Assembly: GCF_000172555.1 (NCBI RefSeq)
Contig: NZ_ABOX02000053.1
Coordinates: 1-52,197, forward strand
Source: Pedosphaera parvula Ellin514
Lineage (GTDB): Bacteria; Verrucomicrobiota; Verrucomicrobiia; Limisphaerales; Pedosphaeraceae
DNA: 52,197 nt
Direction: 5' to 3'
Of this stretch, positions 1 to 7,181 are shown one piece after another; positions within the stretch are counted from its first letter, which is position 1, and each line of letters opens with the position of its first letter. Under the pieces are notes generated by a model. It was not told where the DNA came from. It saw nothing but the letters and a program-made list of their open reading frames with translations, and did not search any database. Both the position numbers and the translations under genes were made by a program.

Positions 1-112
1 TTCCACCCCATTCTCCTACTTCGATAAAAGGCAACTTTTCGATCCGCTCGGAGTTTGAACCTGCAATCCGTTTAGGGTAACACCCGAACGAACCACTACA
101 CGTTTGAGAACA

Positions 113-1810
113 ATGAACATCCGAAAACTCGTCGGAGTCCTCTGCACCTCCCTGATTTTATCGTCCGCTCCGTTTCCCGCCGCCGCGGAGGATCTCACCA
201 ATGCTCTCCACGCTCTCCTGCAACAGCGCGTCGAGGTTGAAAAACGGGATGCCGCCATCGTCGTTGGCCTTGTGGACGAACACGGCAGCCGCATTGTCAG
301 TTGCGGCAAATTGGATAACGGCACCGCTCGGCAGGTGGACGGAGACACACTGTTCGGAATAGGTTCCAGCACGAAGACGTTCACAGCGCTGTTGCTGCAG
401 GACATGATCGAGCGCGGTGAGATGAAGCTGGATGATCCGGTGGCCAGGTATTTGCCCAAGGCGGTTAAAATGCCAACCCGCAACGGCAAGGAGATTACCT
501 TGCTTCAACTGGTGCTACATACTTCCGGCCTTCCCGCCAACCCTGGCAACCTTGACCCCAAAAGCGGTTTTGCGGATTACACCGCCGACCAGTTATATGC
601 GTTTCTATCCGGCTACAAACTCAGGTATGATCCCGGTGCGCGATACCACTACTCGAACCTTGGAGCCTCCTTGTTGGGGCATGTAATCGCTTTGAAGGCA
701 GGCACGAATTACGAATCTCTCGTGGCGGATCGGATTTGTCGGCCATTAAAAATGGACAGCACGCGGATTGCGGGTGGTCGCTCCCCAGTTCTTTATGCCC
801 AGGGTGGGTTGGGTTCGACGGCCAGCGACATGCTGAAATACGTGTCGGCGCATGTTGGCCTGACCCGGACCAGTCTGGCACCGCTCATCGAAAAAACGCG
901 GGTGGTTCACGTTCAACCCGGAATTCTCCCCCAGAACCTTGGTTCGTGGTTCGTCGTCTCTGATCCGCAGGGAAGAAAATTCGTCCTGCACGATGGAGAC
1001 GCGGGTGGCTACAGCGCGTATGTCGCTTTCGACGAAACGAAGCGTCGCGGCCTGGTAGTCTTATGCTTTTCTGGTGACGCAGATGCAGTCGCCAGTCTGG
1101 GTGCCTGTTTACTCGAAAGCGAATGGGAGCAGGATAAACGGCCCAAGGAGATAAAAATCAGCAGCGCGGTTTATGACTCGTATGTCGGACAATACCGGCG
1201 GGCTGGCGTGACCGGCACAGCCTCCCAACCCGGCATCGCCATTCGCCGGGAAGGAAACCGGATCATCGCTCAGACCACAGGACCAAGATCATGGCCGATG
1301 CGCGCACTATTGCCCTCCATCGCGGGTGAATTATTGCCGGGATCGGAAACCCGCCTTTTTGGCAGGATGAGCGGCATCCCCATAACCTTTTCCCGCGACG
1401 CTCGGGATAAGGTTGTCGCCCTGAATGTGCAATTTGGCGGCGAAACGTTTTCTTATGAGAAAATTTCCGATCAACCACTCACGCTTCCCGAACCTCCCAG
1501 GCCGCCCGTCGCCATCAAGCTGGACACAAAGCTTATCGATGCCTGTGTGGGCCACTACGAATTTGCCACGAACGGAATGAAACTGACACTCCAGCGACAA
1601 GGAGACCAGTTGGTCTCGCAAGCCTGGGTCGAGGACGACACCGACGGCCTTGTCGATGTTTATCCTGAATCGAAAACGAAATTCTTCGACAAATTTGGCA
1701 ACCAATGGACCTTTATCAAAAACGACAAACACGAAGTCACCGCCCTGATTCTCCACGGCCAAAACTTTCCGGACTGGAAGGGAAAGAAATTGTCCGATCT
1801 AAATAATTAG
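113..1810 (+). CDS. Secreted serine hydrolase, class C beta-lactamase / penicillin-binding protein fold
   Basis: Likely a periplasmic or secreted serine hydrolase of the beta-lactamase/D-Ala-D-Ala carboxypeptidase superfamily. Counted from the ATG at 113, residues 1-25 form a signal peptide ending in PAAAED. The catalytic SxxK is S85-S-T-K88 in a GSSTKTF context, the second motif is Y180-S-N182, and an HDG triad at about 293-295 sits where the family has KTG/HxG. About 250 residues follow the catalytic domain and include two similar segments beginning near 'YDSYVGQYR' and 'IDACVGHYEF', typical of the DUF3471-like beta-barrel tail of such esterases. An in-frame TTG at 104 is possible, but the ATG gives the cleaner signal peptide. 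The substrate cannot be told from sequence: esterase, peptidase or lactamase are all open. The gene stands alone. Confidence 0.85.
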   Translation: MNIRKLVGVLCTSLILSSAPFPAAAEDLTNALHALLQQRVEVEKRDAAIVVGLVDEHGSRIVSCGKLDNGTARQVDGDTLFGIGSSTKTFTALLLQDMIERGEMKLDDPVARYLPKAVKMPTRNGKEITLLQLVLHTSGLPANPGNLDPKSGFADYTADQLYAFLSGYKLRYDPGARYHYSNLGASLLGHVIALKAGTNYESLVADRICRPLKMDSTRIAGGRSPVLYAQGGLGSTASDMLKYVSAHVGLTRTSLAPLIEKTRVVHVQPGILPQNLGSWFVVSDPQGRKFVLHDGDAGGYSAYVAFDETKRRGLVVLCFSGDADAVASLGACLLESEWEQDKRPKEIKISSAVYDSYVGQYRRAGVTGTASQPGIAIRREGNRIIAQTTGPRSWPMRALLPSIAGELLPGSETRLFGRMSGIPITFSRDARDKVVALNVQFGGETFSYEKISDQPLTLPEPPRPPVAIKLDTKLIDACVGHYEFATNGMKLTLQRQGDQLVSQAWVEDDTDGLVDVYPESKTKFFDKFGNQWTFIKNDKHEVTALILHGQNFPDWKGKKLSDLNN

Positions 1811-2147
1811 ATAGTTCAACCACATGGGACCGAGAACATCACAGAAACGTTGCGAGGAATAATTAAAATCACTCTCTCAGCCTTCAATCCCACAAGCGCT
1901 GAAAGCGCGCACATGTTAAAGCCCGGGGTGAAGCGTAGCAAGCCCCGGGTAAACCATCCATCTCCCCCACACTTTGCCGCACCGCGGCGCGAGCAAAGCG
2001 AGCATCCCAATTCTCCTTGACGACGTTCATTCCAACTCATATCTCTGGCCTCAGAATGAAACAAGGAAGCCTTCAAACTTTGTCGACCATTATCAACCTC
2101 GCAGGAATGCTTTCCTTATAATTAATAGTTAGGCCGCTTCACACGCC
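1811..2147. other. Intergenic region with repeat family A copy 1
   Basis: No credible gene is seen. Positions about 1890-2010 hold a copy of repeat family A, described as its own feature. The remaining sequence is A+T-richer and presumably carries the promoter of the gene at 2148. Confidence 0.5.
1890..2010. repeat. Interspersed hairpin repeat, family A copy 1
   Basis: The copy contains a small hairpin GCGCT-GAA-AGCGC near 1896-1908. A second hairpin pairs CCCGGGGT (from about 1922) with the GCCCCGGGTA arm near 1941-1951. A conserved tail then matches GCGGCGCGAGCAAAG with GCGAGCATCCC (about 1984-2008). The same order of parts recurs near 2657, 4439, 5470, 6131 and, in part, 7038. The family is noncoding and lies only between genes in this window. 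Confidence 0.8.
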
Positions 2148-2612
2148 ATGAGTTCTCAAACGATTTGCCGTATTTGCAACGCTACGATCCTTCCGGCAAC
2201 TTCCGCTCAGACCGGCGGGCTCTGCATGCCCTGCTCCAAAGGAACCCGATACCATCACGTCGCGTATCTTTCGATTGAGGACTTCTTTGCCAAGTGTTCC
2301 AGCGATTACTGCCTTGCCCCGAATCTTGAGCCCCATCCCGGCAACGCCAACTTCAAGGCTGCACTGACCAGATTGAGTGAGGAGGCAGGAGTCAGCTGTT
2401 GTGTCATTCCGGTTGGTGAGTATGAGGATGCAGATAGCGAGTTAGAGCCGTATAGTGACCGCGTTTTCGTGGCCGGGTCAGTGGATGAGGCGGTTATCGC
2501 AAATTGGGCGAGGGAACTCCGATCGGAGTTTTATCGAGAAGAGAGACCGGGGGCAGAGATGCCACGCGAGTATTCCAACGACCAGCCTGGATGGTTTTTA
2601 GTATGGGACTGA
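2148..2612 (+). CDS. Small zinc-ribbon-like hypothetical protein
   Basis: A 154-residue protein of unknown function. The N-terminus has two CxxC pairs (CRIC at about residues 7-10 and CMPC near 27-30), spaced as in a treble-clef or zinc-ribbon knuckle, so metal binding is likely. The rest is acidic and has no recognisable catalytic motif. It has no signal peptide or membrane segment and is therefore probably cytoplasmic. It is flanked on both sides by family A repeats and has no operon partner. The ATG start follows the A+T-rich region at 2100-2147. Small proteins of this build often occur as orphan immunity-like genes, but nothing here proves that. Confidence 0.6.
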   Translation: MSSQTICRICNATILPATSAQTGGLCMPCSKGTRYHHVAYLSIEDFFAKCSSDYCLAPNLEPHPGNANFKAALTRLSEEAGVSCCVIPVGEYEDADSELEPYSDRVFVAGSVDEAVIANWARELRSEFYREERPGAEMPREYSNDQPGWFLVWD

Positions 2613-2656
2613 CACATCAGCCAACCACAAACGCAACCTTCAACTCCCCCATTTCC

Positions 2657-2790
2657 GCACGCTGAAAGCGTGCAAGTAAGACAGCCCGGGGCCCAGCCCG
2701 TCCCTCGGGCGCAACCCCGGGTAAACATCCCCTCAATTCCCCCACAATCTGCCGCATCGCGGCGCGAGCAAAGCGAGCATCCCAAATCCG
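2657..2790. repeat. Interspersed hairpin repeat, family A copy 2
   Basis: This is the best-formed copy. A perfect 7-bp stem GCACGCT-GAA-AGCGTGC is followed by AGTAAGACAG-like spacer sequence. A second stem-loop pairs CCCGGGG with CCCCGGG around a GC-rich loop. The conserved tail GCGGCGCGAGCAAAG...GAGCATCCC ends near 2790. It lies immediately upstream of secreted paralog 1 and is duplicated together with it (copy 3 precedes paralog 3). Confidence 0.8.
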
Positions 2791-2905
2791 GTGCGGGTCG
2801 GAAGATTGCCCTGCTATCACGAATTTTTGAAAACTACCTTCATTACACAACTTTTACAATCTGAAGCTCGCAATCGCTCCTCTGCAGCACGATATACTGA
2901 GAGCC

Positions 2906-3739
2906 ATGGAGACAATCATAAAAAAGAAGATTCTCAAACAACCCCTGCAACTCAACCTCAAAAAGCTTCGAGTTTTTCTCATCGCTTTCCTGATCACCAC
3001 CACCGTCCGGATCGCCTCCGCGCAGACAAGCGATCAACCACACTTCCCGCCCAAAAAACTCAATGAAACCCCAACCATTGGAAAGTTGGAATTGATCCTC
3101 CCATCGGGCCCGACCACCGTGGATTCAGAGAGCATCATGTACGATGTTTTTGGAAGAAGGATGCCCACACAGATAACCATATTTCGTGACCCACAAACTA
3201 AACAGTTCTGGGTAGGTCCACATTATTATGTCTATGTCGCGACTGCCCATGGAATCATTGGGTTTAGACCCGGTGCCGGAGCCGTGTATTGGAGCAAACC
3301 CATGATGAAGATCGATCCCGGCATCAGTTCAACGAACCTCCACGACATTTGGAAATTGATTGATGAGAAAGTTGATTCAGAGATGTTATCGAATCTCAAT
3401 TCGCAGGTCCTTTTTTCGCACGCCCTTTTTCAGGGAGGTCTGGATGAAAAGTTCCCTTGGCTTCTATCAGCCAGCTGCAGCTTGGGCAGCATCAAAATTA
3501 ACAGCATCACTCTCCTCGGAAACAACGATATTCAAATCGATATTTCCAGCCCCGATCGTGAACACAGGGCAATAGGTATTTTTGACGATCAGACCCTCGA
3601 ACTCAAAAAAGCCACTCTCGATGGGAAACAAGTGTTTCCAAATAGCGAACTTATTCTGCCTTTGCCCCCGGAGCGCCTGTTTCAAATCCGGCCTTCGCCG
3701 CGGTGCGAACAGAGCCGTCCACATTCACACCTGATCTAA
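2906..3739 (+). CDS. Secreted protein of unknown function, tandem paralog 1
   Basis: First of three neighbouring paralogs. The 277-residue product has a basic N-terminus, a hydrophobic signal core (residues about 20-37) and a cleavage-like ASAQTS at about 38-43, so it should be exported. The mature part shares the blocks 'TVDSE', 'FRDPQTKQFWVG', 'LHDIWKLIDEK', 'INSITLL' and 'FDDQTLELKKATLDGKQVF' with paralogs 2 and 3. Its C-terminus differs. At 3637-3641 the sequence reads CCAAATAG where the others read CCAAAATAG, so one A is missing from the run. The ancestral stop is therefore passed, adding about 30 residues that read into degraded repeat sequence. No known domain is recognised. The high basic and Gln content gives no functional clue. 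Confidence 0.75.
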   Translation: METIIKKKILKQPLQLNLKKLRVFLIAFLITTTVRIASAQTSDQPHFPPKKLNETPTIGKLELILPSGPTTVDSESIMYDVFGRRMPTQITIFRDPQTKQFWVGPHYYVYVATAHGIIGFRPGAGAVYWSKPMMKIDPGISSTNLHDIWKLIDEKVDSEMLSNLNSQVLFSHALFQGGLDEKFPWLLSASCSLGSIKINSITLLGNNDIQIDISSPDREHRAIGIFDDQTLELKKATLDGKQVFPNSELILPLPPERLFQIRPSPRCEQSRPHSHLI

Positions 3740-3745
3740 ACCAAA

Positions 3746-4423
3746 ATGTTTCGGCTTCTTCTCCTTACTTTGCTGATCATCGGCAGCGTTCAGGCCGCTT
3801 CCGCCCAGACAAATGCCCCACGGCACTTGTTGTCTAAAAAACTCATAGGAGCTCCGAAGCCTTCCAGGGCGAAATTGATTTCGAGGTCAGGCTCAACAAC
3901 TGTAGATTCTGAGCGTGCAATTTACTCGGTGACGCTTCGTAACGGGAGGCAAACAACTGTTGGATTGGAGGTATTTCGTGACGACCAGACGAAACAACTT
4001 TGGGTGGGTAAAGAGCAGGATTTGTATGTCTCGACAGAACACGGTTTGATTGGATTGAAAGTTCTTCCCGGAGCAATTTTCGACTCCAGGGGAATGCTGA
4101 AGATTGAGGACGAATCTAGCCTTACAAATCTATCCGATATTTGGAGAATTGTTGATGAGACAATTACACCAGAAATGTTGGTGGATTTCCATCCTCCACT
4201 GGATTTTCACGGAGCACTCGACGATACCTTCTTGCTGTTGTCACCAACGAGCAGTGCTCCTGGCAGGCCACGGGTTAACAAGGTTTCCGTTCTACATAAA
4301 GGGGAAATTCAACTGGATATTTCCAGCCCAGGTGGCGATTACAACGCCATAGCTACTTTTGACGATCAAACGCTCAATCTTAAGAAGCTTATTCTGGATG
4401 GGAAGCAGGTCTTTCCAAAATAG
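3746..4423 (+). CDS. Secreted protein of unknown function, tandem paralog 2
   Basis: A 225-residue exported protein. The signal peptide is clean: M-F-R, a leucine-rich core and an AASAQ/TN cleavage site near residue 21. It shares the motifs 'HLLSKKL', 'KLISRSG', 'TVDSE', 'FRDDQTKQLWVG', 'TNLSDIW', 'ITPEML' and the C-terminal 'FDDQTLNLKKLILDGKQVF' with paralog 3, and is closer to it than to paralog 1. It starts 6 bp after the stop of paralog 1, so the two are probably cotranscribed. It ends with the ancestral stop after FPK. Function is unknown; a periplasmic or surface role is inferred only from the signal peptide. Confidence 0.75.
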   Translation: MFRLLLLTLLIIGSVQAASAQTNAPRHLLSKKLIGAPKPSRAKLISRSGSTTVDSERAIYSVTLRNGRQTTVGLEVFRDDQTKQLWVGKEQDLYVSTEHGLIGLKVLPGAIFDSRGMLKIEDESSLTNLSDIWRIVDETITPEMLVDFHPPLDFHGALDDTFLLLSPTSSAPGRPRVNKVSVLHKGEIQLDISSPGGDYNAIATFDDQTLNLKKLILDGKQVFPK

Positions 4424-4438
4424 CAGACCTTGTTCCTC

Positions 4439-4552
4439 CGCACGCTGAAAGTGTGCGAGTAAGACAGCCCGGGATCCAGCCCGTTCCTCGGGCTTGTGGC
4501 CGTGCGCAAGCACACGCACCGCGGCGCGAGCAAAGTGAGCATCTCAATTCCG
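4439..4552. repeat. Interspersed hairpin repeat, family A copy 3
   Basis: It starts with GCACGCT-GAA-AGTGTGC, where the stem is kept by a G:T pair, followed by AGTAAGACAGCCCGGGA. The second hairpin arm is replaced by a different inverted sequence (GTGGCCGTGCGC...GCACACGC). The tail CGCGGCGCGAGCAAAG is conserved. It lies 16 bp after the stop of paralog 2 and upstream of paralog 3. Confidence 0.75.
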
Positions 4553-4667
4553 GTGTGTGTCAGAAGATTGCCCTGCTATCACGACTTTTTGAAAACCGCG
4601 ATTATTACACAATTTTTACAATATCAAACTCGTAACCGCTCCATCGCAGCACGATATAATGAGAGAC

Positions 4668-5456
4668 ATGGAGACAATCACAAAAACGAGGATTCTTAAA
4701 CCGGGCCCACAAATGGCTTCACTTGCGTCAAAAGCAAAACAATACAACGGAGCACTATGTACGTGCCTGATCAGCAGCAAACAATCCCCCATTCTTCTCT
4801 TCGCATTCATAATCATCAGCATCCTTCAAGCCGTCCCCGCCCAGACAAATGCTCCACAACACTTGTTGTCTAAAAAACTCAGAGAAGTTCCGAAACCTTC
4901 AAAGGTAAAATTGATTTCCAGGTCAGGCACGAGAACTGTAAATTCTGAGCTGGCTATTTACTGGGTGACGTTTCCCAGCAAACAGCAACAGGATTTTGGA
5001 GTTGTGGTATTTCGTGACGACCAGACGAAGCAGCTTTGGGTGGGGGAAATGCATGAACTTTATGTTTCGACGAAACATGGTATTGCTGGATTTTCATTTG
5101 GCACTGGGGTAATTTTCGGGTCCAAGGAAATGCTAAAAATTGATAGTGCATCTACCCTGACAAACATGTCCGATATTTGGAAAATGGTTGATGAGAAAAT
5201 TACACCGGAGATGTTAACGGCTTTCCATCCGCTGAATTTTTATGGAGCGCTCGGTGAGGAGTTCTTTCAGCTGACACCGACGAGCAGCGGGGTTGGTGTG
5301 CCACGAGTAAATAAGGTTTCCGTTCTCGATAATGAGGAAATTCAACTGGATCTTTCCAGTCCGAGTGGCGATCACAATGCCATTGCTACTTTTGATGATC
5401 AGACGCTCGACCTTAAAAGGCTTATTCTTGATGGGAAGCAGGTCTTTCCAAAATAG
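4668..5456 (+). CDS. Secreted protein of unknown function, tandem paralog 3
   Basis: A 262-residue paralog. The ATG at 4668 (METITK) corresponds to the start of paralog 1 (METIIK); an in-frame ATG at 4659 would add three residues. A long basic N-terminal region precedes a hydrophobic core (about residues 43-57) and an AQTN cleavage-like site near 60. Compared with paralog 2 this is an unusually long n-region, apparently a leader acquired with the duplicated upstream block. The mature region matches paralog 2 over nearly its full length and ends at the same FPK stop. No catalytic motif is recognised. Confidence 0.75.
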   Translation: METITKTRILKPGPQMASLASKAKQYNGALCTCLISSKQSPILLFAFIIISILQAVPAQTNAPQHLLSKKLREVPKPSKVKLISRSGTRTVNSELAIYWVTFPSKQQQDFGVVVFRDDQTKQLWVGEMHELYVSTKHGIAGFSFGTGVIFGSKEMLKIDSASTLTNMSDIWKMVDEKITPEMLTAFHPLNFYGALGEEFFQLTPTSSGVGVPRVNKVSVLDNEEIQLDLSSPSGDHNAIATFDDQTLDLKRLILDGKQVFPK

Positions 5457-5469
5457 CAGACCTTGTTCG

Positions 5470-5662
5470 CCCACACGCCAAAAGCGTGCCAGTAAGACGG
5501 CCTTCCAATATCTGTTCATCATTAAAGGAACAGAGTTCCACTACCTCTTCGTTTCCCAGCCCCAACGGGGCGTTCCAAATCAGCCAGGGGTGAAACCCCT
5601 GGTAACTCATCCATCCTTCCCCACACTTTGCCGCAACGCGGCGCGAGCAAAGTGAGCATCCC
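5470..5662. repeat. Interspersed hairpin repeat, family A copy 4 (with insertion)
   Basis: The copy begins ACACGCCAAAAGCGTGC followed by AGTAAGACGGCC and ends with the conserved tail GCGGCGCGAGCAAAG...GAGCATCCC. Between these parts lie about 70 bp of unrelated sequence and a different hairpin (CCAGGGGTG-AAA-CCCCTGG near 5583-5600) in place of the CCCGGGG hairpin. Confidence 0.7.
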
Positions 5663-5707
5663 GTTTCCTCAGCAACCAGGATTGCTTATCATACAGAATC
5701 GATTACG

Positions 5708-6046
5708 ATGCCTCGCAAGCCGCACTCCGATTTGAACCTAGCCGACACGATGACGGTTTTCACGATTTTAGGATGTCCTGCCGCTGCTGGTTTAGCTGCG
5801 GCGTCCGAAAAGGCTGGCTGGTCCACAATGTTATTTGTAGTTCTTGGGACGGCCATTGGTTTTGCTGCTGGGTATGTGGTTCAGCGGCTGTCCTATTTAT
5901 TATTGGCAACCTCTGCTTCGCAATCGAGAACTTCGCTCGGTTGGCTGTTTTTGTTTGCTTACATTATTTTACCAATGATAGTTGCTTTTGGAGCATTACT
6001 CACCACTGCCGGGATTACCGTTTGGTTAGCCAGACAGATTTTATGA
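5708..6046 (+). CDS. Small integral membrane protein of unknown function
   Basis: A 112-residue protein with three probable membrane helices, at about residues 17-32, 42-68 and 78-107, separated by short polar turns. The N-terminus (MPRKPHSDLN) is basic and hydrophilic. It has no recognisable family signature. It sits alone between family A copies 4 and 5 with no RBS stronger than background. It is probably an inner-membrane protein. Confidence 0.55.
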   Translation: MPRKPHSDLNLADTMTVFTILGCPAAAGLAAASEKAGWSTMLFVVLGTAIGFAAGYVVQRLSYLLLATSASQSRTSLGWLFLFAYIILPMIVAFGALLTTAGITVWLARQIL

Positions 6047-6130
6047 GAGTTGTGCACATCAAACACATCACTGATGTCAATCGCCATGGCTATGGTGCAC
6101 GTCACGAATCAGCAGAGGACTCCCACATCC

Positions 6131-6230
6131 CCGCACGCTGAAAGCATGCGAGTAAGCCAGCCCGCATTCCGCGTCGAGTGCCCGCAATGCCCAACCAGGG
6201 GTTTTACCCCACTGACACTCTCGTCCCAAA
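6131..6230. repeat. Interspersed hairpin repeat, family A copy 5 (degenerate)
   Basis: It starts CCGCACGCTGAAAGCATGCG, where the stem carries one mismatch, followed by AGTAAGCCAGCCCG. The second hairpin is CCAGGGG-TTTT-ACCCCACTG-like. The GCGGCGCGAGC tail is lost. It lies 17 bp before the next gene's start region. Confidence 0.6.
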
Positions 6231-6255
6231 ATTCTAATCTCCGCACATGGGGAGA

Positions 6256-7020
6256 ATGGTATTCAACTTCGTTCGTCTGGCCATCGTGATTGTGCTTGGA
6301 GTGTTTTCAGTCGCAGCGGCCCAAGCGCAAGGGCAGATCCCGGACACCGAGGATTGGAATTTTCGCCTCGGCATCCCTATTTGGGCTGCCGGTACCCACG
6401 GCACCATTGGCGCTTTCAACCGGAAAGTACACCTCGACCAGAGCTTCATCGACACTCTCGACTCCCTGGATTTTGCCGCGGCGCTGAACCTGGAAGTCCG
6501 CAAGGACCGCTGGTTGTTCTTCTCCGACGGCCAGTACCTCAAGATTTCTGATACTGGAGAATCCAGGGAACTGTTCCGCGGAGGTTCAGCATCATTGGGC
6601 GAAAAATTCATGATTGATGATCTCGCCATCGGCTATACCGCGTTGAAAAACGAATGCGTTTCCCTGGACCTCTTCGCCGGCGCTCAACTCTCTTATGCGG
6701 CCGCCAATGTTTCGATCAACCTTCCCACCCTAGATCGAGCCGCCTCAGCCTCCGCATTCTGGGCCGATCCCATTATCGGCGCTTACTTGAACTATCAATT
6801 TTCCAAACCGGCCGGATTCTACACCAAAGCCGATGTCGGTGGATTTCACAGCTCATCCCGACTGACCTGGCAGGTCGAGGGAGGCTTTGAATTTCCCATC
6901 GCCAGCCACTTCTACACCCGCGTCGCCTATCGCTGTCTGGCCTCCGATTTCCAGCGGCGCGCACTTTCCATCGACACTGTTGTGCGCGGGCCACAGGTCG
7001 AAATCGGCGTCCGCTTCTAA
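6256..7020 (+). CDS. Outer-membrane beta-barrel-like protein
   Basis: A 254-residue exported protein, counted from the ATG at 6256; an upstream in-frame ATG at 6247 is also possible. The signal peptide ends near AAAQAQG. The mature part alternates hydrophobic and polar residues in short strands and has many aromatic girdle residues. It ends in a strand closing with Phe (VEIGVRF), the classic C-terminal signal for BAM-dependent outer-membrane insertion. It resembles 8- to 10-strand OmpA-like or OMP_b-brl barrels by general build only. The ligand is unknown. It has no operon partner. Confidence 0.7.
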   Translation: MVFNFVRLAIVIVLGVFSVAAAQAQGQIPDTEDWNFRLGIPIWAAGTHGTIGAFNRKVHLDQSFIDTLDSLDFAAALNLEVRKDRWLFFSDGQYLKISDTGESRELFRGGSASLGEKFMIDDLAIGYTALKNECVSLDLFAGAQLSYAAANVSINLPTLDRAASASAFWADPIIGAYLNYQFSKPAGFYTKADVGGFHSSSRLTWQVEGGFEFPIASHFYTRVAYRCLASDFQRRALSIDTVVRGPQVEIGVRF

Positions 7021-7031
7021 TTTCTGCTTCC

Positions 7032-7085
7032 CCTTTCCGCCCCCGGGCGCAACCCCGGGTAAGCAAACCAAGCACTCCACGCGGC
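7032..7085. repeat. Partial family A repeat (second hairpin only)
   Basis: CGCCCCCGGGCGCAACCCCGGGTAAGCAAACC matches the second hairpin and following TAA stretch of family A copy 2 (GGGCGCAACCCCGGGTAAAC). It is followed by an ACGCGG remnant of the tail. Confidence 0.55.
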
Positions 7086-7181
7086 AAGCCTCACGGATCT
7101 GAAACATTCTTCCCACCGGTCGCCGTACGCAAACACTCTCCGAGATTGCCCCCGAAACCCAAATAGTTTACTCTCTCCCCG

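Larger units (their letters stand above)
2760..5456 (+). repeat. Segmental duplication: repeat A + leader + secreted-protein gene
   Basis: The block from about 2770 to 3739 (repeat tail, leader, paralog 1) is similar to the block from about 4530 to 5456 (repeat tail, leader, paralog 3). The noncoding leaders align well: both contain GATTGCCCTGCTATCACGA, a TTACACAA-TTTTACAAT stretch, GCAGCACGATATA and the start CATGGAGACAATCA. Paralog 2 (3746) lies between them and lacks this leader, starting 6 bp after paralog 1. The duplicated unit thus includes upstream noncoding DNA, not only the coding sequence. Confidence 0.75.
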
